A stretch of DNA of 64,000 nucleotides from positions 13,851,767 through 13,915,766 of the forward strand of contig OZ059898.1 of NCBI GenBank assembly GCA_964057225.1, given 5' to 3'. The stretch's first letter is position 1. Each line of letters begins with the position of its first letter. The stretch is from Auanema rhodensis. Its lineage: Eukaryota > Nematoda > Chromadorea > Rhabditida > Rhabditidae. The notes beneath the pieces are model-generated. The model did no database searches, was not told where the DNA came from, and saw only the letters and a program-made list of their open reading frames with translations. Positions 48,279 through 59,227 of the stretch are shown here, one piece after another. The position numbers and the translations under genes are program-made.

Positions 48279-48474
48279 TACATTTTTCATTTTTTGTGAA
48301 TGATTTAACGTTTTGCAATATGTTGCAAAGATTTTGAAAGTACTTTAGCTTGTCCATTTTTTAACTTTTTACGTGAAACCTTTAAAGAAATATGTTACTG
48401 CTTTTCATTCGTAATTATCAATGAAGTCAAAGATGTGTCAACTCATCTAATCTAATAGTTCACAACCCATCGTA

Positions 48475-48546
48475 GCGTTCGTGGTGTAATGGTCAGCATG
48501 GATGCCTTCCAAGCATTCGACGGGGGTTTGATTCCCCCCGAACGCA
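48475..48546 (+). tRNA. tRNA-Gly(UCC), copy P24, C56T variant
   Basis: T loop TTTGATT. Type A. Confidence 0.7.
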
Positions 48547-48742
48547 TACATTTTTCATTTTTTGTGAATGATTTAACGTTTTGCAATATGTTGCAAAGAT
48601 TTTGAAAGTACTTTAGCTTGTCCATTTTTTAACTTTTTACGTGAAACCTTTAAAGAAATATGTTACTGCTTTTCATTCGTAATTATCAATGAAGTCAAAG
48701 ATGTGTCAACTCATCTAATCTAATAGTTCACAACCCATCGTA

Positions 48743-48814
48743 GCGTTCGTGGTGTAATGGTCAGCATGGATGCCTTCCAAGCATTCGACGGGGGTTAGAT
48801 TCCCCCCGAACGCA
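48743..48814 (+). tRNA. tRNA-Gly(UCC), copy P25, C56A variant
   Basis: T loop TTAGATT, a different hit at the same invariant base. Type A. Confidence 0.7.
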
Positions 48815-49010
48815 TACATTTTTCATTTTTTGTGAATGATTTAACGTTTTGCAATATGTTGCAAAGATTTTGAAAGTACTTTAGCTTGTCCATTTTTTAA
48901 CTTTTTACGTGAAACGTTTAAAGAAATATGTTACTGCTTTTCATTCGTAATTATCAATGAAGTCAAAGATGTGTCAACTCATCTAATCTTATAGTTCACA
49001 ACCCATCGTA

Positions 49011-49082
49011 GCGTTCGTGGTGTAATGGTCAGCATGGATGCCTTCCAAGCATTCGACGGGGGTTCGATTCCCCCCGAACGCA
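49011..49082 (+). tRNA. tRNA-Gly(UCC), copy P26
   Basis: Identical to P1; type T. Confidence 0.96.
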
Positions 49083-49278
49083 TACATTTTTCATTTTTTG
49101 TGAATGATTTAACGTTTTGCAATATGTTGCAAAGATTTTGAAAGTACTTTAGCTTGTCCATTTTTTAACTTTTTACGTGAAACCTTTAAAGAAATATGTT
49201 ACTGCTTTTCATTCGTAATTATCAATGAAGTCAAAGATGTGTCAACTCATCTAATCTAATAGTTCACAACCCATCGTA

Positions 49279-49350
49279 GCGTTCGTGGTGTAATGGTCAG
49301 CATGGATGCCTTCCAAGCATTCGACGGGGGTTTGATTCCCCCCGAACGCA
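49279..49350 (+). tRNA. tRNA-Gly(UCC), copy P27, C56T variant
   Basis: T loop TTTGATT; followed by the rare spacer GAAACATTCAAAG shared with P30. Type A. Confidence 0.7.
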
Positions 49351-49546
49351 TACATTTTTCATTTTTTGTGAATGATTTAACGTTTTGCAATATGTTGCAA
49401 AGATTTTGAAAGTACTTTAGCTTGTCCATTTTTTAACTTTTTACGTGAAACATTCAAAGAAATATGTTACTGCTTTTCATTCGTAATTATCAATGAAGTC
49501 AAAGATGTGTCAACTCATCTAATCTTATAGTTCACAACCCATCGTA

Positions 49547-49618
49547 GCGTTCGTGGTGTAATGGTCAGCATGGATGCCTTCCAAGCATTCGACGGGGGTT
49601 CGATTCCCCCCGAACGCA
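49547..49618 (+). tRNA. tRNA-Gly(UCC), copy P28
   Basis: Identical to P1; type T. Confidence 0.96.
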
Positions 49619-49814
49619 TACATTTTTCATTTTTTGTGAATGATTTAACGTTTTGCAATATGTTGCAAAGATTTTGAAAGTACTTTAGCTTGTCCATTTT
49701 TTAACTTTTTACGTGAAACGTTTAAAGAAATATGTTACTGCTTTTCATTCGTAATTATCAATGAAGTCAAAGATGTGTCAACTCATCTAATCTTATAGTT
49801 CACAACCCATCGTA

Positions 49815-49886
49815 GCGTTCGTGGTGTAATGGTCAGCATGGATGCCTTCCAAGCATTCGACGGGGGTTCGATTCCCCCCGAACGCA
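49815..49886 (+). tRNA. tRNA-Gly(UCC), copy P29
   Basis: Identical to P1; type T. Confidence 0.96.
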
Positions 49887-50082
49887 TACATTTTTCATTT
49901 TTTGTGAATGATTTAACGTTTTGCAATATGTTGCAAAGATTTTGAAAGTACTTTAGCTTGTCCATTTTTTAACTTTTTACGTGAAACCTTTAAAGAAATA
50001 TGTTACTGCTTTTCATTCGTAATTATCAATGAAGTCAAAGATGTGTCAACTCATCTAATCTAATAGTTCACAACCCATCGTA

Positions 50083-50154
50083 GCGTTCGTGGTGTAATGG
50101 TCAGCATGGATGCCTTCCAAGCATTCGACGGGGGTTTGATTCCCCCCGAACGCA
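50083..50154 (+). tRNA. tRNA-Gly(UCC), copy P30, C56T variant
   Basis: T loop TTTGATT and the GAAACATTCAAAG spacer, as P27. Type A. Confidence 0.7.
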
Positions 50155-50350
50155 TACATTTTTCATTTTTTGTGAATGATTTAACGTTTTGCAATATGTT
50201 GCAAAGATTTTGAAAGTACTTTAGCTTGTCCATTTTTTAACTTTTTACGTGAAACATTCAAAGAAATATGTTACTGCTTTTCATTCGTAATTATCAATGA
50301 AGTCAAAGATGTGTCAACTCATCTAATCTTATAGTTCACAACCCATCGTA

Positions 50351-50422
50351 GCGTTCGTGGTGTAATGGTCAGCATGGATGCCTTCCAAGCATTCGACGGG
50401 GGTTCGATTCCCCCCGAACGCA
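50351..50422 (+). tRNA. tRNA-Gly(UCC), copy P31
   Basis: Identical to P1; type T. Confidence 0.96.
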
Positions 50423-50618
50423 TACATTTTTCATTTTTTGTGAATGATTTAACGTTTTGCAATATGTTGCAAAGATTTTGAAAGTACTTTAGCTTGTCCA
50501 TTTTTTAACTTTTTACGTGAAACCTTTAAAGAAATATGTTACTGCTTTTCATTCGTAATTATCAATGAAGTCAAAGATGTGTCAACTCATCTAATCTAAT
50601 AGTTCACAACCCATCGTA

Positions 50619-50689
50619 GCGTTCGTGGTGTAATGGTCAGCATGGATGCCTTCCAAGCATTCGACGGTGTTTGATTCCCCCCGAACGCA
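50619..50689 (+). pseudogene. tRNA-Gly(UCC) probable pseudogene, copy P32
   Basis: One base shorter, with a disrupted T stem (GACGGTGTTTGATTCCCC). Last plus-strand copy before the inserted element. Type A. Confidence 0.8.
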
Positions 50690-50838
50690 TACATTTTTCA
50701 TTTTTTGTGAATGATTTAACGTTTTGCAATATGTTGCAAAGATTTTGAAAGTACTTTAGCTTGTCCATTTTTTAACTTTTCACGTGAAACCTTTAAAGAA
50801 ATATGTTACTGCTTTTCATTCGTAATTATCAATGAAGT

Positions 50839-51021
50839 CGTTCCGTTATGCTCTCACGTCGATCCTATAGACCAATAAAGTCTACAAGATGAGTGTGATA
50901 GTATTCCAGATGTAGCGGTAGATAAAGAGCATAATGGATAAACATAAGACTCGAGAAAGAAAGGTTTATTATGTCTACATGATTACAATAAGTTATAAAA
51001 GTCTACATAAAGATATAAAGT
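50839..51021. repeat. Left terminal direct repeat
   Basis: Begins CGTTCCGTTATGCTCTCACG and ends GATATAAAGT. Confidence 0.85.
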
Positions 51022-51030
51022 GAAAGAGAG

Positions 51031-51267
51031 CTAAGAAAGGAAGACCAACCATCCATAGTCATTCCATAAGGCCAAGCTGAAGTCTGTGTTCCATATGAAG
51101 GGCGTGTCGTCCTCTCTCAGCCTCATGTGGTCTGATTCTAACCCGCCTGCTACGTATTGATTTCCGAATGGAACGTGCCATTTTTTCGAGTTTATGTCGC
51201 GTCCTCGCGAATAGCAAAATATGTGGCTTGTTCCAATCGTAGCAGAAGGTTTAGATTTAAAAATCAA
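51031..51267 (-). other. Small unrecognised frame inside the terminal-repeat element
   Basis: 78-residue minus-strand frame of ordinary composition (RGRDINSKKWHVPFGN). It resembles no family I know. Could be the end of a lost element protein. Confidence 0.3.
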
Positions 51268-51269
51268 AA

Positions 51270-51870
51270 ATTACAATGTTAACATAAAAATAGTAAAGAT
51301 AAATTACAATATAATGTTAAACAATATTATCTGCAAAGAATTTAATAAAAATTATTTGAAAATACATGAATATTAAGTAATAAAATAATCTTTTAGAATA
51401 CCAGGGCTATATTTTGTCAGCGAGAGTGCGCAAAATAGCTTTTTAGGCACGACGCTGCATGTCTAACTTGTTTGAGTATAGAGAAACGAGAGTCATGCTA
51501 TATTATCGATGGATCTAGCATGTTTCTTCAGCGTATTCAAAGCGAATTGTAATAATAATAAAAAATTAAATTAAATCCCATATAATTTCCGGAATTGAAT
51601 CATTAACTACTTGATAAGGACTGTTGCTCAGATGAATATGCAATATAATGTCTCTTATCTTTCATTTCTTTTTTATTTACGGGAAATTATTTGAAATTGA
51701 TGAAGTTTTATAATCATATATGCTTTGAAACTGAAATGCTTTTTGATTATTAGCTTACATCTCGTCTTACTCAAGTTTTTCAATGATATAATAATATTAA
51801 TAGCTCTGGTTATTTAAAAGAGAGTTGATACAAAGTTTTACAATAATTTTATCAATCTCGAAATTATTTC
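51270..51870. other. AT-rich interior of the element, no gene seen
   Basis: No frame, repeat or RNA could be supported. Confidence 0.5.
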
Positions 51871-51872
51871 TT

Positions 51873-52785
51873 TTATCGTCTTCTTCTTGGTGGTAGCCAA
51901 TTTTGGTCCGATGGGTCTTCTGGTTCTGTTTCTTCAGTAGAGTCATAGTTATCGTTACCATTTATGACTTTTATGATCTCAATATCGCTGTCGTCGTCCG
52001 TGTCATAAGTCGTTGTATTTGATCGCGTGTTTTGAGCGATTGTATGGTCCATTTTGCGTTCAAAAAGTTTGAGATTGTCTTTGTGTACGTCTTGAATTTT
52101 TCCAAATTGATTCTTGAGTTGTACCATGTTTCCTTTTTAGCAGTAACTGGTGTTTGTTCTTTCACTATGACGGATGTTTCTTCTCCTCCTGGTGATACGT
52201 AATCCTTGTCGCTTAATCGTTCAGTAGGTGAATAAGTGCCTGCACGAGGAGTAAAGAATTTGTCGTGTTTGTGCTCGGCTTTCTGCTCGTCTTCGATTAT
52301 AGCGGTGCTCTGTGCGCGAGATCGGCTTCTGGTGAGTGGAGCTGAGTCTCGCAGATCAAAATCAGTTCGTGTACTGAGAGGTACAGCTGATCGGAATCGC
52401 TTATCCACTTTGGTAGCCCTCTTGGTTTGGAAAAACCTTGAGTGTTCAGTAACATGGGGGATTTTGAGACGTTAATGAGTGTTATGGATAAGGAGTTTTG
52501 GAAAAGGGGTGAGAAAGCTGTGAGTAACTGGTTTGTATAGTCGACGTTAAGGAATGAATCTAAGTTGTGGCCTTTAACAGGTGAATAAGTGCCTGCACGA
52601 GTAGGTGAATAAGTGCCTGCACGAGGAGTAAAGAATTTGTCGTGTTTGTGCTCGGCTTTCTGCTCGTCTTCGATTATAGCGGTGCTCTGTGCGCGAGATC
52701 GGCTTCTGGTGAGTGGAGCTGAGTCTCGCAGATCAAAATCAGTTCGTGTACTGAGAGGTACAGCTGATCGGAATCGCTTATCCAC
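51873..52785 (-). pseudogene. Unrecognised element ORF remnants, acidic/basic tail
   Basis: Overlapping minus-strand frames (52785-52297, 52408-51971, 52127-51873). One carries RTDFDLRDSAPLTRSRSR, the last a strongly acidic run followed by PPRRRR. These look like pieces of one polyprotein broken by frameshifts and by the internal 377-bp duplication. Gag-like charge pattern, no diagnostic motif. Confidence 0.4.
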
Positions 52786-52957
52786 TTTGGTAGCCCTCTT
52801 GGTTTGGAAAAACCTTGAGTGTTCAGTAACATGGGGGATTTTGAGACGTTAATGAGTGTTATGGATAAGGAGTTTTGGAAAAGGGGTGAGAAAGCTGTGA
52901 GTAACTGGTTTGTATAGTCGACGTTAAGGAATGAATCTAAGTTGTGGCCTTTAACAG
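52224..52957. repeat. 377-bp tandem duplication
   Basis: 52224-52580 and 52601-52957 are the same 357 bases; the 20 bases between them repeat the start of the unit (GTGAATAAGTGCCTGCACGA). Copies look identical, so the duplication is recent. Confidence 0.9.
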
Positions 52958-54186
52958 AGATCCGCCTACTACCGTATGAAAATTTGGACTTTGTTCGCTT
53001 TCCAATTTAATATTCTTGAATGTATATAATTCAACCAGTTTGTATATGTTCAAAAATGTTCAGTGCTCACTTGATTGGTGCCTGAGCAATCTCATTAGTC
53101 CTTATTCCCATTTTTTTTCTTTTTCTGACGATTCTGATCTCTCACGAGTGATCGAAAATGCCACGAAAATGGACTTTGGTAAATGTTCAAAGGATTTTAG
53201 CGGTTTTCGTAATGTACATTCGTAATAGCATTACTCTTTAAGGAAGCAATTTGGAAAACGAATGAGTACCGTAGTCCCATCATGATCAGAAATCTAGTTT
53301 TGAAATTATGGCTAGGAATAGATGACTAAAGATTACAATAACTATATTTAAAGAATTATGGTGTTTAGGAATGAGTCTTATGCTTCAAAACAACAATAAC
53401 GGTATGAGGAAGGTGACATATAGTAAGGGGAGAAAATCCAAACTGATATGCTTAAGCCAACACGACCTGATAGACAATCACTAATAATAATTCAGTTCGT
53501 AAAATTGTACAGGATTTTTCGGACTATAGCGATCTTAAAATTCACTTTTCATAATATTCCTCCCATTTAGGTGAGGTTTCCCGTGTAATTTCAATGCGTT
53601 ATCAAAATATTTTTGGATGTTAATGGCAAAAAGTTGTCTGAACAGAAATGTAACGCAAAATAAAATAGTCCTGATCGCAAAATATGAAATAATCTCAATT
53701 TGGTGCGCAAAATTGTTTCATCCACAAAAATAAAGAAATAACCGTGGCCATTCTTTCCTCGAAGCCAAAATCAATCCTTAAAAGGAGAAAGTGTGGGCAT
53801 AAATCTCAATAAAAATTATCCTTGGGTGAATTTGTTCACTAATTCATCCTAGGGTCCTCAAAAAATGCTTCGAGTTCGGGTAACAGAGTATTCGATGTTA
53901 ACAGCAAGGGTATAAAAATTGTTGGGTTCAGACAGACAGAAAATTGTGAACAAACGGGAAAATATAACTTCAGTTTCAAAAAATATAAAATATCCATCTC
54001 CAAAAGGAGTGGTCCTTGCATCTGTTCCCTTTTAAACGTTGTTGGCCCCACCGTATTGTTTTAAGACATGGAGTAGATGGTTTAGAGATATAAGAGAATT
54101 CAGATTCAATGAATTGTATTGAAAATAACGAAATATACGAGAAATAGTCAAGAAATCAAGATAAAATGTTCGAGGTGGAACCTCCA
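52958..54186. other. Right interior of the terminal-repeat element, no gene seen
   Basis: AT-rich, with one 70-residue minus-strand frame (54051-53839) lacking motifs. Nothing else supported. Confidence 0.5.
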
Positions 54187-54369
54187 CGTTCCGTTATGCT
54201 CTCACGTCGATCCTATAGACCAATAAAGCCTACAAGATGAGTGTGATAGTATTCCAGATGTAGCGGTAGATAAAGAGCATAATGGATAAACATAAGACTC
54301 GAGAAAGAAAGGTTTATTATGTCTACATGATTACAATAAGTTATATAAGTCTACATAAAGATATAAAGT
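54187..54369. repeat. Right terminal direct repeat
   Basis: Same orientation as the left repeat; differences are one C for T near the start (AAAGCCTACAAG) and TATATAAG for TATAAAAG near the end. Confidence 0.85.
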
Positions 54370-54421
54370 CTTTGCAACATATTGCAAAACGTTAAATCAT
54401 TCACAAAAAATGAAAAATGTA

Positions 54422-54493
54422 TGCGTTCGGGGGGAATCGAACCCCCGTCGAATGCTTGGAAGGCATCCATGCTGACCATTACACCACGAACGC
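54422..54493 (-). tRNA. tRNA-Gly(UCC), copy M1
   Basis: Identical to P1. Flank class a; 5' side GATGGGTTGTG as in the plus array. Confidence 0.96.
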
Positions 54494-54689
54494 TACGATG
54501 GGTTGTGAACTATTAGATTAGATGAGTTGACACATCTTTGACTTCATTGATAATTAAGAATGAAAAGCAGTAACATGTTTCTTTAAACGTTTCACGTAAA
54601 AAGTTAAAAAATGGACAAGCTAAAGTACTTTCAAAATCTTTGCAACATATTGCAAAACGTCAAACCGTTCTTAAAAAATTAAAAATGTA

Positions 54690-54761
54690 TGCGTTCGGGG
54701 GGAATCGAACCCCCGTCGAATGCTTGGAAGGCATCCATGCTGACCATTACACCACGAACGC
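54690..54761 (-). tRNA. tRNA-Gly(UCC), copy M2
   Basis: Identical tRNA; class b. Confidence 0.96.
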
Positions 54762-54957
54762 TACAATGGGTTGTGAACTATTAGATTAGATGAGTTGACA
54801 CATCTTTGACTTCATTGATAATTACGAATGAAAAGCAGTAACATATTTCTTTAAAAGTTTCACGTAAAAAGTTAAAAAATGGACAAGCTAAAGTACTTTC
54901 AAAATCTTTGCAACATATTGCAAAACGTTAAATCATTCACAAAAAATGAAAAATGTA

Positions 54958-55029
54958 TGCGTTCGGGGGGAATCGAACCCCCGTCGAATGCTTGGAAGGC
55001 ATCCATGCTGACCATTACACCACGAACGC
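54958..55029 (-). tRNA. tRNA-Gly(UCC), copy M3
   Basis: Identical tRNA; class a; first copy with the GATGGCTCTTG 5' side common in this array. Confidence 0.96.
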
Positions 55030-55225
55030 TACGATGGCTCTTGAACTATTAGATTAGATGAGTTGACACATCTTTGACTTCATATATAATTACGAATGAA
55101 AAGCAGTAATATATTTCTTTAAAAGTTTCACGTAAAAAGTTAAAAAATGGACAAGCTAAAGTACTTTCAAAATCTTTGCAACATATTGCAAAACGTTAAA
55201 TCATTCACAAAAAATGAAAAATGTA

Positions 55226-55297
55226 TGCGTTCGGGGGGAATCGAACCCCCGTCGAATGCTTGGAAGGCATCCATGCTGACCATTACACCACGAACGC
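55226..55297 (-). tRNA. tRNA-Gly(UCC), copy M4
   Basis: Identical tRNA; class a. Confidence 0.96.
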
Positions 55298-55492
55298 TAC
55301 GATGGCTCTTGAACTATTAGATTAGATGAGTTGACACATCTTTGACTTCATTGATAATTACGAATGAAAAGCAGTAACATATTTCTTTAACGTTTCACAT
55401 CAAAAAATCAAAAATGGACAAGCTCAAGTATTTTCAAAATCTTTGCAACATATTGCAAAACGTCAAACCAATCTTAAAAAATTAAAAATGTA

Positions 55493-55564
55493 TGCGTTCG
55501 GGGGGAATCGAACCCCCGTCGAATGCTTGGAAGGCATCCATGCTGACCATTACACCACGAACGC
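55493..55564 (-). tRNA. tRNA-Gly(UCC), copy M5
   Basis: Identical tRNA; class b (CCAATC variant). Confidence 0.96.
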
Positions 55565-55761
55565 TACGATGGCTCTTGAACTATTAGATTAGATGAGTTG
55601 ACACATCTTTGACTTCATATATAATTACGAATGAAAAGCAGTAATATATTTTTTTCAAACGTTTCACATCAAAAATTCAAAAATGGACAAGCTCAAGTAC
55701 TTTCAAAATCTTTGCAACATATTGCAAAACGTCAAACCGTTCTTAAAAAATTAAAAATGTA

Positions 55762-55833
55762 TGCGTTCGGGGGGAATCGAACCCCCGTCGAATGCTTGGA
55801 AGGCATCCATGCTGACCATTACACCACGAACGC
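55762..55833 (-). tRNA. tRNA-Gly(UCC), copy M6
   Basis: Identical tRNA; class b. Confidence 0.96.
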
Positions 55834-56025
55834 TACGATGGCTCTTGAACTATTAGATTAGATGAGTTGACACATCTTTGACTTCATATATAATTACGAA
55901 TGAAAAGCAGAAACATATTTTTTTTAACGTTTCACATCAAAAAATCAAAAATGGACAAGCTCAAGTATTTTCAAAATCTTTGCTACATATTGCAATCAAA
56001 TCATTCACAAAAAATGAAAAATGTA

Positions 56026-56097
56026 TGCGTTCGGGGGGAATCGAACCCCCGTCGAATGCTTGGAAGGCATCCATGCTGACCATTACACCACGAACGC
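56026..56097 (-). tRNA. tRNA-Gly(UCC), copy M7
   Basis: Identical tRNA; first class a' unit (264 bp). Confidence 0.96.
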
Positions 56098-56294
56098 TAC
56101 GATGGCTCTTGAACTATTAGATTAGATGAGTTGACACATCTTTGACTTCATATATAATTACGAATGAAAAGCAGTAATATATTTTTTTCAAACGTTTCAC
56201 ATCAAAAATTCAAAAATGGACAAGCTCAAGTATTTTCAAAATCTTTGCAACATATTGCAAAACGTCAAACCGTTCTTAAAAAATTAAAAATGTA

Positions 56295-56366
56295 TGCGTT
56301 CGGGGGGAATCGAACCCCCGTCGAATGCTTGGAAGGCATCCATGCTGACCATTACACCACGAACGC
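56295..56366 (-). tRNA. tRNA-Gly(UCC), copy M8
   Basis: Identical tRNA; class b. Confidence 0.96.
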
Positions 56367-56563
56367 TACGATGGCTCTTGAACTATTAGATTAGATGAGT
56401 TGACACATCTTTGACTTCATATATAATTACGAATGAAAAGCAGTAATATATTTTTTTCAAACGTTTCACATCAAAAATTCAAAAATGGACAAGCTCAAGT
56501 ACTTTCAAAATCTTTGCAACATATTGCAAAACGTCAAACCGTTCTTAAAAAATTAAAAATGTA

Positions 56564-56635
56564 TGCGTTCGGGGGGAATCGAACCCACGTCGAATGCTTG
56601 GAAGGCATCCATGCTGACCATTACACCACGAACGC
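56564..56635 (-). tRNA. tRNA-Gly(UCC), copy M9, T-stem variant
   Basis: Plus strand reads GAACCCACG, so one T-stem G is T in the gene; class b. Confidence 0.82.
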
Positions 56636-56828
56636 TACGATGGCTCTTGAACTATTAGATTAGATGAGTTGACACATCTTTGACTTCATATATAATTACG
56701 AATGAAAAGCAGTAATATATTTTTTTCAAACGTTTCACATCAAAAATTCAAAAATGGACAAGCTCAAGTATTTTCAAAATCTTTGCTACATATTGCAATC
56801 AAATCATTCACAAAAAATGAAAAATGTA

Positions 56829-56900
56829 TGCGTTCGGGGGGAATCGAACCCCCGTCGAAAGCTTGGAAGGCATCCATGCTGACCATTACACCACGAACGC
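56829..56900 (-). tRNA. tRNA-Gly(UCC), copy M10, anticodon-stem variant
   Basis: GCTTT instead of GCATT on the 3' side of the anticodon stem, one pair lost; same change as M18. Class a'. Confidence 0.8.
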
Positions 56901-57093
56901 TACGATGGCTCTTGAACTATTAGATTAGATGAGTTGACACATCTTTGACTTCATATATAATTACGAATGAAAAGCAGTAATATATTTTTTTCAAACGTTT
57001 CACATCAAAAATTCAAAAATGGACAAGCTCAAGTATTTTCAAAATCTTTGCTACATATTGCAATCAAATCATTCACAAAAAATGAAAAATGTA

Positions 57094-57165
57094 TGCGTTC
57101 GGGGGGAATCGAACCCCCGTCGAATGCTTGGAAGGCATCCATGCTGACCATTACACCACGAACGC
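57094..57165 (-). tRNA. tRNA-Gly(UCC), copy M11
   Basis: Identical tRNA; class a'. Confidence 0.96.
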
Positions 57166-57362
57166 TACGATGGCTCTTGAACTATTAGATTAGATGAGTT
57201 GACACATCTTTGACTTCATATATAATTACAGAATGAAAAGCAGACACATATTTTTTTTAACGTTTCACATCAAAAAATCAAAAATGGACAAGCTCAAGTA
57301 TTTTCAAAATCTTTGCAACATATTGCAAAAGGTCGAATGATTAACAAAAAATGAAAAATGTA

Positions 57363-57434
57363 TGCGTTCGGGGGGAATCGAACCCCCGTCGAATGCTTGG
57401 AAGGCATCCATGCTGACCATTACACCACGAACGC
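57363..57434 (-). tRNA. tRNA-Gly(UCC), copy M12
   Basis: Identical tRNA; class c. Confidence 0.96.
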
Positions 57435-57627
57435 TACGATGGCTCTTGAACTATTAGATTAGATGAGTTGACACATCTTTGCCTTCATATACAATTACAG
57501 AATGAAAAGCAGAAACATATTTTTTTTAACGTTTCACATCAAAAAATCAAAAATGGACAAGCTCAAGTATTTTCAAAATCTTTGCTACATATTGCAATCA
57601 AATCATTCACAAAAAATGAAAAATGTA

Positions 57628-57699
57628 TGCGTTCGGGGGGAATCGAACCCCCGTCGAATGCTTGGAAGGCATCCATGCTGACCATTACACCACGAACGC
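57628..57699 (-). tRNA. tRNA-Gly(UCC), copy M13
   Basis: Identical tRNA; class a'. Confidence 0.96.
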
Positions 57700-57896
57700 T
57701 ACGATGGCTCTTGAACTATTAGATTAGATGAGTTGACACATCTTTGACTTCATATATAATTACAGAATGAAAAGCAGACACATATTTTTTTTAACGTTTC
57801 ACATCAAAAAATCAAAAATGGACAAGCTCAAGTATTTTCAAAATCTTTGCAACATATTGCAAAAGGTCGAATGATTAACAAAAAATGAAAAATGTA

Positions 57897-57968
57897 TGCG
57901 TTCGGGGGGAATCGAACCCCCGTCGAATGCTTGGAAGGCATCCATGCTGACCATTACACCACGAACGC
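57897..57968 (-). tRNA. tRNA-Gly(UCC), copy M14
   Basis: Identical tRNA; class c; first unit of a five-unit block repeated at M19. Confidence 0.96.
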
Positions 57969-58161
57969 TACGATGGCTCTTGAACTATTAGATTAGATGA
58001 GTTGACGCATCTTTGACTTCATATACAATTACAGAATGAAAAGCAGAAACATATTTTTTTTAACGTTCCACATCAAAAAATCAAAAATGGACAAGCTCAA
58101 GTATTTTCAAAATCTTTGCTACATATTGCAATCAAATCATTCACAAAAAATGAAAAATGTA

Positions 58162-58233
58162 TGCGTTCGGGGGGAATCGAACCCCCGTCGAATGCTTGGA
58201 AGGCATCCATGCTGACCATTACACCACGAACGC
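58162..58233 (-). tRNA. tRNA-Gly(UCC), copy M15
   Basis: Identical tRNA; class a'. Confidence 0.96.
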
Positions 58234-58429
58234 TACGATGGCTCTTGAACTATTAGATTAGATGAGTTGACACATCTTTGACTTCATATATAATTACAGA
58301 ATTAAAAGCAGAAAAATATTTTTTCAACGTTTCACATCAAAAAATCAAAAATGGACAAGCTCAAGTACTTTCAAAATCTTTGCTGTATATTGCAAAACGT
58401 CAAACCATTCTTAAAAAACATAAAATGTA

Positions 58430-58501
58430 TGCGTTCGGGGGGAATCGAACCCCCGTCTAATGCTTGGAAGGCATCCATGCTGACCATTACACCACGAACG
58501 C
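58430..58501 (-). tRNA. tRNA-Gly(UCC), copy M16, variable-loop variant
   Basis: GCATTAGAC instead of GCATTCGAC; stems unaffected. Class d. Confidence 0.92.
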
Positions 58502-58694
58502 TACGATGGCTCTTGAACTATTAGATTAGATGAGTTGACACATCTTTGCCTTCATATACAATTACAGAATGAAAAGCAGAAACATATTTTTTTTAACGTT
58601 TCACATCAAAAAATCAAAAATGGACAAGCTCAAGTATTTTCAAAATCTTTGCTACATATTGCAATCAAATCATTCACAAAAAATGAAAAATGTA

Positions 58695-58766
58695 TGCGTT
58701 CGGGGGGAATCGAACCCCCGTCGAATGCTTGGAAGGCATCCATGCTGACCATTACACCACGAACGC
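58695..58766 (-). tRNA. tRNA-Gly(UCC), copy M17
   Basis: Identical tRNA; class a'. Confidence 0.96.
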
Positions 58767-58958
58767 TACGATGGCTCTTGAACTATTAGATTAGATGAGT
58801 TGACACATCTTTGACTTCATATATAATTACAAAATGTAAAGCAGAAACATATTTTTTTAACGTTTCACATCAAAAAATCAAAAATGGACAAGCTCAAGTA
58901 TTTTCAAAATCTTTGCTACATATTGCAATCAAATCATTCACAAAAAATGAAAAATGTA

Positions 58959-59030
58959 TGCGTTCGGGGGGAATCGAACCCCCGTCGAAAGCTTGGAAGG
59001 CATCCATGCTGACCATTACACCACGAACGC
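58959..59030 (-). tRNA. tRNA-Gly(UCC), copy M18, anticodon-stem variant
   Basis: Same GCTTT change as M10; class a'. Confidence 0.8.
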
Positions 59031-59227
59031 TACGATGGCTCTTGAACTATTAGATTAGATGAGTTGACGCATCTTTGACTTCATATATAATTACAGAATG
59101 AAAAGCAGAAACATATTTTTTTCAACGTTTCACATCAAAAAATCAAAAATGGACAAGCTCAAGTATTTTCAAAATCTTTGCAACATATTGCAAAAGGTCG
59201 AATGATTAACAAAAAATGAAAAATGTA

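Larger units (their letters stand above)
42110..50838 (+). repeat. Tandem array of 32 tRNA-Gly(UCC) units, 268 bp, plus strand
   Basis: Each unit holds a 72-nt tRNA-Gly gene, then ACATTTTTCATTTTTTG (T5 and T6 terminators six bases after the gene), an AT-rich spacer with GCAATATGTTGCAAAG, and a short 5' flank (ACAACCCATCGTA). The tRNA has acceptor GCGTTCG/CGAACGC, anticodon loop CTTCCAA (anticodon UCC, reads GGA) and B box GGTTCGATTCC. Period is 268 bp in 30 of 31 steps near-exactly (267, 269 where single-base indels occur). Two spacer types differ before the gene: TCTAATAG (A) and TCTTATAG (T), largely alternating. The array is cut mid-unit at 50838 by the element with terminal repeats. Confidence 0.97.
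50839..54369. mobile_element. Element with 183-bp direct terminal repeats, LTR-like
   Basis: Two direct repeats (50839-51021 and 54187-54369) match over 183 bp with two mismatches and no indel. AAGTC occurs just before the left repeat (50835-50839) and at the end of the right one (54366-54370), fitting a 5-bp target duplication. This looks like an LTR element with short terminal repeats, but the ends are not TG...CA and no RT, protease or integrase is seen inside. The internal frames are small and mostly on the minus strand. A non-autonomous or internally deleted element is the best reading. It sits exactly where the tRNA-Gly array changes orientation. Confidence 0.7.

Noticed and set aside
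52236..52852. Two identical 79-residue plus-strand frames
   Set aside because: They are the opposite-strand shadow of the duplicated segment of the minus-strand ORF.
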